Source: Thermococcus sp. 21S7
GTDB taxonomy: Archaea; Methanobacteriota_B; Thermococci; Thermococcales; Thermococcaceae
Direction: 5' to 3'
Length of the DNA stretch: 64,000 nucleotides
Assembly: GCF_012027615.1 (NCBI RefSeq)
Contig: NZ_SNUT01000004.1
Location: 1 to 64,000, forward strand
Under the pieces are notes generated by a model. The model was not told the DNA's origin and made no database searches. It saw only the letters and a program-made list of their open reading frames with translations. Positions 8,033 to 16,044 of this stretch are shown here, piece after piece. Numbering within the stretch: the first letter of the stretch is position 1; each line of letters begins with the position of its first letter. Made by a program: the position numbers and the translations under genes.

Positions 8033-8689
8033 ATGGTAGATGGTGGCGAAACCAAGGCCAATCAGCTCATCAACAAATTCGTCATATCCCTGACGGATGG
8101 AAAGATACTGGGCTTTGTGACCGACATAAACGTTGAGGTTGAGGGCGACCAGTTCTACTTCATCCTTAAGATGAAGGAAGTCGAGAACCTCGGAAAGGGC
8201 CAGAGCATGTTCTCCAGCGAGAGGAAGCTCAAGATAAGGCCGAGCGATATAGTCAACGTTGGGCCGGATGTTATAATCCTTGGAAACGGCAAAGTCCCGC
8301 CGCTCAGGGAGATAGAGAGGCTGAACCAGATAGCCGAGGAGTACAACGCCCTGGTGAGGGAGCTTGAGGCCAAGGAGAGGCTCATCGAGAAGCTCAAGGA
8401 GGAGAACTACGAGCTGACCAAGAAGCTCGACGAGATACAGCGTGAGTTAAGAAAGCTTCAGGTGATGAAGGAGGACTTCGAACACCTCAAGGAGCAGCTT
8501 GTCAGACAGGAGGGACAGCTCGAAATGGCCAAGGACTACATAAGGCTCCTTGAAGGGCTCAGGCACGACATCGACAAGATAAAGGACGACGTGGACAGGC
8601 TCATCCAGACCCAGCTCGAAGAAGTGGTGAGGGCGATAATCAACGAGGAGCTGAACGCAAGGGGATTAAAGAAGACGAGCTTCATTTAA
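8033..8689 (+). CDS. Coiled-coil hypothetical protein
   Basis: I cannot name this 218-residue protein. Residues 1-90 are a compact beta-rich region (VISLTDGKILGFVTD, FYFILKMKEVEN, SDIVNVGPDVIILG), resembling a small barrel. Residues 95-200 form a long heptad-patterned coiled coil. That layout suggests a structural or scaffold protein acting as a dimer. ATG 8033 follows GGTGGTGT (8022-8029). Its TAA interlocks with the stop codon of the convergent Sec61-beta gene (8686-8689). Confidence 0.8.
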   Translation: MVDGGETKANQLINKFVISLTDGKILGFVTDINVEVEGDQFYFILKMKEVENLGKGQSMFSSERKLKIRPSDIVNVGPDVIILGNGKVPPLREIERLNQIAEEYNALVRELEAKERLIEKLKEENYELTKKLDEIQRELRKLQVMKEDFEHLKEQLVRQEGQLEMAKDYIRLLEGLRHDIDKIKDDVDRLIQTQLEEVVRAIINEELNARGLKKTSFI

Positions 8690-8856
8690 CCGAAGAGCTG
8701 CGTCCCAAAGGCGTGAAGGAGTATCTCAAGGGCAACCAAGATGAGCGTAACCGCTATAACGCCCCTGGGGCTTATCTTTATTGCCTTGGTGTCCTCATCG
8801 AAGAACCTCATGAGGCCGGCACCGGTTGGCGGGAGTGTTGTTTTCTCTTTTGCCAT
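8686..8856 (-). CDS. Preprotein translocase subunit Sec61-beta (SecG homologue)
   Basis: This 56-residue tail-anchored subunit of the Sec61/SecYEG channel is easily missed because of its size. The N-terminus carries the family pattern of a short basic segment, LPPTGAGLMRFFDE (about 8-21) and KISPRGVIAV (about 27-36), followed by one membrane helix (VIAVTLILVALEILLHAF). GGGGTGAG lies just before the ATG. A minus-strand TATA-like element at about 8894-8902 fits a start near 8871. The stop overlaps the convergent coiled-coil gene by four bases (TTAA). Confidence 0.95.
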   Translation of the reverse strand: MAKEKTTLPPTGAGLMRFFDEDTKAIKISPRGVIAVTLILVALEILLHAFGTQLFG

Positions 8857-8988
8857 TCATCTCACCCCTCAAGGAGTGCCTACTGGCGCTAAGGTATAAA
8901 AAAGTTTTGATTGTGGGTTCACCACTTAAAACGCCCTGAATTTTTACAGAGTTTTACTTGTTTAATAGCAAGTTAATTCGGTCGTAAT

Positions 8989-8999
8989 CTTTATATATG
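8989..8999 (+). promoter_or_regulatory. TATA box of candidate RNA and 9140 gene
   Basis: CTTTATATATG is a near-ideal archaeal TATA element. It predicts a transcript start at about 9018-9024, exactly at the beginning of the structured segment and 115-120 nt before the ATG of the next gene, a long leader for this genome. Confidence 0.7.
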
Positions 9000-9019
9000 A
9001 TAAGGCCAATGCCTACACA

Positions 9020-9100
9020 GCAGGTTCTGTCTGGGTGAACCTAAAACGGAGCGCCCGGAAGCCAGCGACAATTCTCACCCAGCGGCGCTCCCTCTGGCAA
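9020..9100 (+). ncRNA. Candidate structured RNA or leader with interleaved helices
   Basis: Three perfect complementary pairs occur in 80 nt: CTGGGTGA 9031-9038 with TCACCCAG 9075-9082; GGAGCGCC 9048-9055 with GGCGCTCC 9084-9091; and GCCAG 9061-9065 with CTGGC 9094-9098. They are interleaved, as in a pseudoknot. A competing hairpin, AGGTTC 9022-9027 with GAACCT 9037-9042, shares two bases with the first helix. A strong TATA box precedes it. It could be a riboswitch-like leader of the gene at 9140 or an independent RNA. I could not match it to a known class; it lacks C/D boxes and a convincing H/ACA layout. Confidence 0.5.
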
Positions 9101-9139
9101 GAACATATGAAATTTTGTTGATACATGGGAGGTGTTCGT

Positions 9140-9454
9140 ATGGCGATGTTCCTCGTCACCCACCGCTATTCGGATGAAGAGAGCATCAAGGCAACCAAGG
9201 AAGCGGCCGATTTCTTCAGACGGCTGCCCCTCACGGGCGATGTTGAGTTCCTCGCCTCGTACAATTTCGTCGGCGGAAGCTATACGATATGGCGGGCCAA
9301 GAACAGAGAAGCCCTTGAGGAGTACATGAAAACGATAAACGCCCCAACATTCCACAAAAACATGGAGATCACCGAAATAGTCCAGAGCTACCCTCCAACG
9401 GTTGAGTACACCATCAGACTCTGGGAGATGCTGTACCATCTCAGCGGCGGCTGA
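9140..9454 (+). CDS. Small alpha/beta protein of unknown function
   Basis: The 104-residue protein has strand MFLVTHRYSD, a helix, strand VEFLASYNFVGG, strand SYTIWRAKN, a helix (REALEEYMKTI) and a late strand MEITEIVQSY. This alternating order resembles ferredoxin-like small proteins of the DUF4242/Dabb type, but I cannot confirm a family. No membrane segment is seen. ATG 9140 is chosen because GGGAGGTG sits 4 nt before it; ATG 9125 would place the site inside the gene. Its mRNA leader contains the candidate structured RNA. Confidence 0.75.
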   Translation: MAMFLVTHRYSDEESIKATKEAADFFRRLPLTGDVEFLASYNFVGGSYTIWRAKNREALEEYMKTINAPTFHKNMEITEIVQSYPPTVEYTIRLWEMLYHLSGG

Positions 9455-9561
9455 CCATCATTTTATTTTTAGAGGAAACTTTTTAAAGGCCAAACCACAG
9501 CGCTCACTGGATAAGGGGTTTACCCAATGAATCCCGCTAATGACATAGGAGGTGGGAGGAA

Positions 9562-9939
9562 ATGGCGACCTTTAAGCTCGTTATATCCAACCCGAAGAAC
9601 GGCATAGCCAGGCAGGTTGAGATAAGCGGCGAAGGAGCCGAGAAGCTCATAGGAAAGCGCATAGGAGAGGAGATACCGGCGAGCGAGCTCGGACTCAACC
9701 TCACCGAGATATTCGGGGAGGAGATTCCGGGCAACGTCAAGCTCAGGATAACCGGTGGTACCGACAAGGACGGCTTCGCCATGAGGCCCGACGTCCACGG
9801 CCCGAGGAGGGTCAAGATCCTCGTTTCGAAGGGCCCGGGCTTCAGACCGAAGGAGAAGGGCGAGAGGAGGAAGAAGACCGTCAGGGGCAACACCATCAGC
9901 CCCGAGATAGTTCAGATCAACATGAAGCTCGTCTTCTGA
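9562..9939 (+). CDS. rps6e: 30S ribosomal protein S6e
   Basis: A component of the archaeal small ribosomal subunit, 125 residues, the usual archaeal length without the eukaryotic phosphorylated tail. Family blocks include [11 protein letters not shown] at the start, [31 protein letters not shown] and the basic [14 protein letters not shown]. An A/T-rich TATA element near 9481-9489 and GGAGGTGGGAGG before the ATG support expression from its own promoter. The order S6e, aIF2-gamma, PIN nuclease is a known archaeal translation cluster. Confidence 0.97.
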   Translation: MATFKLVISNPKNGIARQVEISGEGAEKLIGKRIGEEIPASELGLNLTEIFGEEIPGNVKLRITGGTDKDGFAMRPDVHGPRRVKILVSKGPGFRPKEKGERRKKTVRGNTISPEIVQINMKLVF

Positions 9940-10046
9940 GCTTCCTCCTTTCCCCAAACTTATCGCTTTTCTGTCCCGCTCAAGTTCTCCCCATCGAGGT
10001 AACCTTAATAAACCGGCCAACGCTCTAAATTTAGGGGTGAGAGAAG

Positions 10047-11279
10047 ATGGCAAAGAAGAAGGAGTTTAGACAGGCCGAGGTTAACATCGGAATGGTTGGT
10101 CACGTTGATCACGGTAAAACGACACTCACAAAGGCTTTAACCGGAATCTGGACCGATACCCACAGCGAGGAGCTCAGGAGAGGAATCACAATCAAGATAG
10201 GTTTCGCCGATGCTGAGATAAGGAAGTGCCCGAGCTGTGGCAGGTACTCCAACTCGCCGGTCTGCCCGTACTGTGGTGCCGAGACCGATTTCGAGAGGCG
10301 TGTTTCGTTCATAGACGCCCCCGGCCACGAGGCGCTCATGACAACGATGCTCGCCGGTGCCTCCCTCATGGACGGTGCCGTTCTCGTCATAGCGGCAAAC
10401 GAGGGTGTCATGCCCCAGACCAGGGAGCACCTCATGGCGCTCCAGATAGTCGGCAACAGGAACATCGTCATAGCCCTCAACAAGATTGAGCTGGTCGACA
10501 GGGAGAAGGTCATCGAGAGGTACCGCGAGATAAAGGAGTTCGTCAAGGGCACCGTCGCCGAGAACGCCCCGATAATCCCGATTTCGGCCCTTCACGGCTC
10601 GAACGTTGACGTTCTCCTCGCGGCGATAGAGGAGTTCATACCAACCCCGAAGCACGACCTCAAGAAGCCGCCCAAGATGCTGGTTCTCAGGAGCTTCGAC
10701 GTCAACAAGCCGGGAACCAGGCCCGAGAAGCTCGTCGGCGGCGTCATCGGCGGTTCAATAATCCAGGGCAAGCTCAAGGTCGGCGACGAGATAGAGATTC
10801 GCCCCGGCGTCCCCTACGAGGACCACGGCAGGATAAAGTACGAGCCGATAACCACAGAGATAACCTCCCTCCAGGCGGGCGGAAAGTTCGTGGAGGAGGC
10901 ATATCCCGGAGGACTCGTCGGCGTTGGAACCAAGCTCGACCCATACCTCACCAAGGGCGACCTGATGGCGGGAAACGTCGTCGGAAAGCCGGGCCAGCTT
11001 CCGCCGGTCTGGGACGACCTCAGGCTTGAGGTTCACCTGCTTGAGCGCGTCGTGGGAACCGAAGAGGAACTCAGGGTCGAGCCGATAAAGAGGCGCGAGG
11101 TTCTCCTCCTCAACGTCGGAACGGCCAGAACGATGGGTCTCGTCACGGGCCTCGGAAAGGACGAGGTCGAGCTTAAGCTCCAGATACCGATATGTGCGGA
11201 AGTCGGCGACAGGGTCGCCATCAGCAGGCAGGTCGGCAGCAGGTGGCGCCTCATAGGCTACGGCTTCATAAGGGATTGA
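10047..11279 (+). CDS. Translation initiation factor 2 subunit gamma (aIF2-gamma)
   Basis: The GTP-binding core of aIF2, which delivers initiator Met-tRNA to the small subunit. In 410 residues: G1 GHVDHGKTT at about 17-25, G2 near [12 protein letters not shown], a knuckle with [16 protein letters not shown] (about 60-75) binding zinc, G3 DAPGHE at about 89-94, G4 NKIE at about 146-149, then two beta-barrel domains. The zinc knuckle and TIKIGFAD switch segment distinguish it from EF-1-alpha. GGGTGAG precedes the ATG. Confidence 0.97.
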   Translation: MAKKKEFRQAEVNIGMVGHVDHGKTTLTKALTGIWTDTHSEELRRGITIKIGFADAEIRKCPSCGRYSNSPVCPYCGAETDFERRVSFIDAPGHEALMTTMLAGASLMDGAVLVIAANEGVMPQTREHLMALQIVGNRNIVIALNKIELVDREKVIERYREIKEFVKGTVAENAPIIPISALHGSNVDVLLAAIEEFIPTPKHDLKKPPKMLVLRSFDVNKPGTRPEKLVGGVIGGSIIQGKLKVGDEIEIRPGVPYEDHGRIKYEPITTEITSLQAGGKFVEEAYPGGLVGVGTKLDPYLTKGDLMAGNVVGKPGQLPPVWDDLRLEVHLLERVVGTEEELRVEPIKRREVLLLNVGTARTMGLVTGLGKDEVELKLQIPICAEVGDRVAISRQVGSRWRLIGYGFIRD

Positions 11280-11315
11280 GCCCCTCTTCTTTTCCATTAA
11301 CTTTCGGTGAGGCAG

Positions 11316-11732
11316 ATGCCTGAAAGACGGGAATGGCTGGTGATTCCTGACACGAACTTCCTCCTCGTTCCCGGCCAGTTCGGCGTGGACATAATCTCCG
11401 AGCTGAACAGGGTTCTCGACGTGAGGTTCAGAATAGCCGTCCCCAACGTCGTCCTTCAGGAGCTGGAGGTTATAGAGAGGAAGTCCCGGGGGAAGGATTT
11501 GCTCGCCATCAGGATGGCCAAAAAGCTCGCGGAGAGGTTCGAGGTCGTTGAGATAGGCCGCTTTGGTGAGAGGCCCATAGACGACCAGATTTACGACTTC
11601 GCGGTTAGGAAAGGGCAGGTAATAGTCTGCACCAACGATAAGGGGCTGAAGAGGCGCCTCCGCGAGAGGGGCGTTCCAGTCGTCTACCTCCGCTCGAAGA
11701 AGATACTTGAGCTTGAGGGAATGCTGGGGTGA
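11316..11732 (+). CDS. FCF1/Utp24-like PIN-domain nuclease
   Basis: This 138-residue single PIN domain has the acidic residues of the nuclease centre: D in PDTNFLL (about 12), E in LQELEVIE (about 48), D in DDQIYDFA (about 90) and D in CTNDKGLKRR (about 109). FCF1-type PIN proteins cleave pre-rRNA at small-subunit sites in eukaryotes, and their position beside S6e and aIF2-gamma suggests the same role in archaea; VapC-type activity is the alternative. ATG 11316 follows GGTGAGG, 36 nt after aIF2-gamma, so it is probably co-transcribed. Confidence 0.85.
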   Translation: MPERREWLVIPDTNFLLVPGQFGVDIISELNRVLDVRFRIAVPNVVLQELEVIERKSRGKDLLAIRMAKKLAERFEVVEIGRFGERPIDDQIYDFAVRKGQVIVCTNDKGLKRRLRERGVPVVYLRSKKILELEGMLG

Positions 11733-11775
11733 AAGCCTTAAAACACCCTCTTCTCCACGTCCTTGGGTGGAAAAG

Positions 11776-12546
11776 ATGTACACGGAGGAAGAACTGCTGG
11801 GCGAGATTGGGGAACTCCTCGGCGACGAGGAGCTCTACGAGCTCTATGAGAGGGCGTTCAGGGAGTACCACTACTACTTCGAGACGACCAACTACATCGT
11901 GCTGAACGTCTACGGCTTCAACGACCACGGGCCGATTCACGTCCTGCTCACGACCAGGCGCGCGCTGGAGCTTCTGAACATCATCGGGAAGTTCGGAATC
12001 CAGACGACTGCAGAGAAGCTCGGCAAGCCCTTCCGCTGGAGCAAGTTCATAGTGGCATTTGGAGCGCTGTTCCACGACATCGGGAACATGATACACCGGG
12101 AGAACCACTACGGGTTCAGCGTTCTCCTGGCGGAGCCTGTAATAGATGCCCTCGTGAGGGAGTTCGGGACGGATGACCCGCTTCTCCTGAAGGCTCTAAC
12201 CCTAAACGCGATATACACCCACGATGAGCACGTGCCGTGCACTACCATAGAGGGCTCGCTCGTCACCATAGCGGACGGCTGCGATATGGAGGCTGGAAGG
12301 AGCAGGCTCGTCCACAAGAGGGACAAGGTTGACATCCACGCCGTCTCGGCTTTAGCGATAGAGAGGGTGGAGATAGGGGAAGGGGACGAGGAGCAGCCAA
12401 TACTCATTGAGATATGGATGAAGCACCCCGCCGGAATCTTCCAGGTGGACGAGATACTGACGAAGAAGGTCAAGAGCTCCCTCCTGAGCGGAAAGGTCCG
12501 GCTCAGGATACACACCGGGGCGGAGGTAATGGAGAAGGTTATTTAA
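11776..12546 (+). CDS. HD-domain phosphohydrolase
   Basis: The 256-residue protein has an HD metal-binding core: H in NDHGPIHVLLTTRRA (about 50-60), the HD pair in LFHDIGNMIHRENH (about 100-113), a further H in YTHDEHVPCT (about 155-160) and D in TIADGCDMEAGR (about 171-182). HD proteins hydrolyse phosphoesters of nucleotides or signalling molecules; the substrate is unknown. The C-terminal 60 residues form a separate alpha/beta region. GGGTGG precedes ATG 11776. It follows the PIN gene by 43 nt. Confidence 0.82.
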   Translation: MYTEEELLGEIGELLGDEELYELYERAFREYHYYFETTNYIVLNVYGFNDHGPIHVLLTTRRALELLNIIGKFGIQTTAEKLGKPFRWSKFIVAFGALFHDIGNMIHRENHYGFSVLLAEPVIDALVREFGTDDPLLLKALTLNAIYTHDEHVPCTTIEGSLVTIADGCDMEAGRSRLVHKRDKVDIHAVSALAIERVEIGEGDEEQPILIEIWMKHPAGIFQVDEILTKKVKSSLLSGKVRLRIHTGAEVMEKVI

Positions 12547-12567
12547 CCCTCCACCGTTTCTTTATCC

Positions 12568-13215
12568 ATGCTCCTCGATGCGTACCGCGACCTGAAGTAC
12601 CTCCTCAACAGGGGCTACCGAAAAAGGTACGCCCTTGAATTCGTGGCCAACCATTACCGGCTGACCAAGGGCGAGCGCTACCTCCTGGCCCGGTGCGCCT
12701 TCTCGGACGAATGGATATATGATGTAAGGAGAAAGCTCCTACGCCCTGAAGAGCTCGGGGGTAGAGTTCTTGGGATAGACGGCTTCAACGTTCTGATAAC
12801 CCTCGAATCGCTCCTCGAAGGAAGAGCTATACTCTGCGAGGACGGGCTCGTGAGGGATTTGAAGTACCAGGGCAGATACAGGCTCAACGAAGGTACGGGG
12901 CGGCTCCTCCACGACTTAGCCCGCGCCCTCGGGGGGCTGGGCCTTAAAAAGGCCGTGTTCTTCTACGGCTCTGCGGTTCCAAGGAGCGGGGAGGTGAAGA
13001 GGCTGACGGAGGAAGCCCCCCTTCTGGAGGGGGTAAACTCCGAGGTGAGGCTCGTGAGGAGCCCCGACTTCGAGCTCAAGGCCTTCGAGACCGTCGCAAC
13101 TGCCGACATCGGAATCATTTCAAAGGTTCCCCACGTCTTCGACCTGGCTGCGTACGTGGGAAGGCTCGCCGGGTGGGAGGCTGGCGATCTCTTTGAAATC
13201 CTGGGAAAAACGTAA
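12568..13215 (+). CDS. DUF434 domain protein
   Basis: The 215-residue protein starts with a helical segment (LLDAYRDLKYLLNRGYRKRY, then FVANHYRLTKGERYLLARC) that I recognise as DUF434. A second domain follows, with GIDGFNVLITLESLL, VFFYGSAVPRSGEVKRL and TADIGIISKVPHVFDL. The acidic positions in the second domain (GIDGFN, SPDFELK, TADIGI) look like a PIN/NYN-type nuclease arrangement, which is my inference. No function has been established. It starts 22 nt after the HD gene. Confidence 0.8.
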   Translation: MLLDAYRDLKYLLNRGYRKRYALEFVANHYRLTKGERYLLARCAFSDEWIYDVRRKLLRPEELGGRVLGIDGFNVLITLESLLEGRAILCEDGLVRDLKYQGRYRLNEGTGRLLHDLARALGGLGLKKAVFFYGSAVPRSGEVKRLTEEAPLLEGVNSEVRLVRSPDFELKAFETVATADIGIISKVPHVFDLAAYVGRLAGWEAGDLFEILGKT

Positions 13216-13363
13216 CCAGGGAGATATTGACATTCAGACGGTCCTTTTAGAGCTGCAAAGCCGTTTGAAGCCTTGGAAAATTTTTAATACATTCGTGTAC
13301 AAGGTAGTTGTATATCCCACGATACCCGCTTTTCTTTCTTGGCGGGTGATGGAGGAAGCCCAT

Positions 13364-13489
13364 ATGGAGGCAACCAAAGCGATCCTGCTGGCACTTCTGG
13401 TGGCCGGCATGTCATCCGGTCGGGGTTCAGGGCTTTACACTGCGGAAAATGTCACGTTTAAATATGATAAAAACCAATTAGATAGGTAG
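13364..13489 (+). CDS. Possible short exported peptide (41 aa)
   Basis: A short frame starts at ATG 13364 after GGAGG (13351-13355). It codes a hydrophobic stretch (ATKAILLALLVAGMSSG) followed by about 20 polar residues, like a signal peptide with a short mature part. TATA-like elements lie near 13280 and 13308. It ends 13 nt before the lipoprotein start. It could be a real small peptide, a leader of the lipoprotein, or the decayed front of a related gene; I cannot decide between these. Confidence 0.35.
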   Translation: MEATKAILLALLVAGMSSGRGSGLYTAENVTFKYDKNQLDR

Positions 13490-13502
13490 GGAGGCGGCGT
13501 GT

Positions 13503-15364
13503 ATGAAAAATGGAAGTTTGGCCCTATTCCTTATTGTTGTTGTTTTGCTGGGCGTAGTTGCAAGCGGCTGCATGGGAAGCGGGGGCGAGGAGAAGCCTTC
13601 CACCAGCGAAACGTATCAGGAAAGCGGGGGGGAAACCCCGGAGACTGGCAGCACAAGCGGTGGAGGTTCGGGGGTTTCAACCTGGAAGACCCCCTGGGAT
13701 GCCTACAACAAGGTTCAGGTTAACGGTCAGGGCTACTACATAACGTACGTGAAGTACACGTTCACAGTCAAGAGTTCCGAGGGGGAGCGCTCCTATGAGG
13801 TGATAAAGCAGAGGGGCTACGTGAAGGCCCACATCTACTCCGACGACAACGGAAAGAAGGATTTGGGGGAGTACAACCTCTTCGCCTACTACGGAAAGAT
13901 AACCCCCTGAACGACCCCGAGATGAACGGGCCGCTTGAGTATCTTATACTCATAAAGGAGAGAACGAAGGACAGCGACTCGTACTTCCTCACTCCATTCC
14001 CTGACTTTGGGGCCATGATGTCGGGAACGACGGCGGTCATTGAAGCGTCGTACGGTGGAAACTACTTCTACTGGAGCAACCCCGCTGCGATAGGCAAGTA
14101 CTCGGAGCTTCCGTACACCGAGGGGGACTTTGAAACGATCATGGGAGGCATATCGGGTTCCACCATCCAGGGATGGATGGCGATGGTGGGCTCTGCCGTG
14201 TGGACGGGGCTTGAGGAGCACGACCTCTCAAAGCCGGACGAGTACAGCTTCTCATTCATGGGGATTGGATACAGCTACAAGGTGGATCCGGACGGAAGCG
14301 TGAGCTTCGGGGGGAAGAGCTTCAAAGTGAGCAACGTCGAATGGAGCTGGGCAATTGGAAACGTTAGGGGTCAGGGAAAGGCAAAGATAGCACCGGAGCT
14401 GCCGATACCCGTGGAAACAGAGGGAACGTTCAGCCAGATGGGCGGCGAAAGCTACTACTCAAAGCTGAAGCTGGAGGACCTAAGGCTATCAAGGGTGTTC
14501 GAGGGAATAAGCGTCGAGATAGAGCAGGGAACGTCCCTGGGGGAGACTGAAACTTCAACGGAAACCCAAACGGAGACCTCGACCTCAACCCCAACGGAAA
14601 CGCCGGGCGGAGGCTCATCGGACAACTGGCAGCTCGCCTGGGACGCAAGCGAGCCCATAACCATAAACGGTGAGGACTACGTTGTAAGGGAGGTAACCTT
14701 CAAGGCTGAGTATCGCGTCTCCGGAGGTTCACAGGTCCAGATGACCGTTAAAAAGGGCTACCGTGAAACCAAACTCAACGGAGAGGACGTCTATGCCCTC
14801 TACGCGATCCTTGACATCGGCGGGGAGACCTACAACTACACGGTCTACGTTGAGCCGGACTACCTCAGCGAGTACACCTCCGGAATCCTGTGGGTTCCGG
14901 CCGTTTACGACATGGTCAACGGCCCGGATTGGGTTAAGGTAGAGGTGACCGGACCAAGCTGCCACTATTCAATGGACGATTCGGGGAACATGGAGGGCGA
15001 CTACAACTGTGGCTACATAAGCGACGACTTCCAGCGGTACAACATGGTTTGGAGTTACCCGACCGGATTCTACGGCGGCATCTATGGTGACGTGCTCAGC
15101 TACGTAACCCTGACCAGCAACGGACAGGGATACACAGTTGAGCCAGGAGACGATATATCCCTGGCAGGCATGGGGTTCAAGACGTACAGGGTAACGTGGA
15201 ATGGTGTCGTCCAGGGCGGGCTGGCCCAGGCCAACGGGGAGACGGTCGTTGCGCCCGAACTCCCGTTCCCCATCGAGGTAACTGCCTCGCTTACCATGCC
15301 TGGAGGCGGGGGAATCTACGTCCATGCAGAGCTTCTCGATATAAAGCTCGAACGTGCCAGGTAG
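13503..15364 (+). pseudogene. Large lipoprotein gene split by a frameshift
   Basis: Two frames, 13503-13910 and the frame containing 13922-15364, are clearly one gene. The first has a lipoprotein signal (hydrophobic run, lipobox VASGC) and a Ser/Gly/Thr linker, then stops at TGA 13908-13910 after a run of five C. Re-reading one base gives a continuous product of about 620 residues. The product has two related beta-rich domains (WKTPWDAYNKVQVNGQGYY and WQLAWDASEPITINGEDYV) joined by a Thr-rich linker. It is likely anchored outside the membrane. The shift may be a true mutation, a homopolymer sequencing error, or slippage at a C-run before a stop. I do not recognise the family. Confidence 0.75.
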
Positions 15365-15403
15365 TAAGCAAACTTTAAATCTTTCCTTACATTATTTTTA
15401 CCC

Positions 15404-16042
15404 ATGTTTGGTGAGCACAGGCTGAAAACTCAGTTCATCAAAATCATCGATAAGAAAATTCATCTCGTGGAGAGTTCTGGAGACACCGTTCTTTACCGGC
15501 GGGACGATGTGAGCGTGCTCATAAAACGGGGGGATGGGAATCTCCTGGTTCTTCCCGCCCCGGCAGAGGGCTACGGCGTGAAGTTCCTTATGGTAAAGCT
15601 CTCGGAGAGAATAGCCGTGCCTCCAGGGGAGAAGCTGACCGGCTACCTCTCTGCGCCCATAGACATCTCAGTTAGAAGCGGGGACGTGGAGATAGACCGC
15701 TTCGTCGTCGGAAGGGAGAAGTATGCCCTCTACGGCGAGAAGACCATCGGGGTTATAGCACGCTATCACGTGAGCGACTTCCACGAGAAGATACCCGACT
15801 CACCGGGGATTGTAAAGCTGATCATCAACAATCCGACCGAGAGCTGGAAGCTCGTGGAAAAGATAGTGTTCCCGATAAGGAACAGCGTGATGTTCTACTC
15901 CGAGGACAGGGCGTATTACCCCCTGATAATACTCACCACGAGGGAAATCTACGAGGTCAACAACACCGGAAATCCACCGGACGGAACGCTGAAGCCAACC
16001 CATGAGGCGGAACCGCTACCCAACTTCAGGATGAGGTGGTGA
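15404..16042 (+). CDS. DUF432 domain protein
   Basis: The 212-residue soluble protein is beta-rich throughout (VLYRRDDVSVLIKRGDGNLLVLP, ISVRSGDVEIDRFVVGREKYALYGE), matching DUF432, an archaeal family with no proven function often found next to MscS channels, as here. A TATA-like element (AACTTTAAATC, near 15371) lies about 30 nt before the ATG, so the mRNA may be leaderless. Its stop lies 2 nt before the MscS ATG, so the two are one operon; a regulatory or accessory role for the channel is an inference. Confidence 0.82.
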   Translation: MFGEHRLKTQFIKIIDKKIHLVESSGDTVLYRRDDVSVLIKRGDGNLLVLPAPAEGYGVKFLMVKLSERIAVPPGEKLTGYLSAPIDISVRSGDVEIDRFVVGREKYALYGEKTIGVIARYHVSDFHEKIPDSPGIVKLIINNPTESWKLVEKIVFPIRNSVMFYSEDRAYYPLIILTTREIYEVNNTGNPPDGTLKPTHEAEPLPNFRMRW

Positions 16043-16044
16043 AC

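Noticed and set aside
9020-9100. HDV-like or hammerhead ribozyme
   Set aside because: The two long helices interleave, but the P3/P4 hairpins of HDV-like folds and the CTGATGA-GAAA core of hammerheads are absent.
9020-9110. C/D or H/ACA guide RNA
   Set aside because: No RTGATGA or CTGA boxes in the right spacing, and the ACA at 9103-9105 is not placed properly after a hairpin base.
10755-11783. Minus-strand frame of 342 codons opposite aIF2-gamma and the PIN gene
   Set aside because: Antisense of two highly conserved genes; product has no recognisable features.
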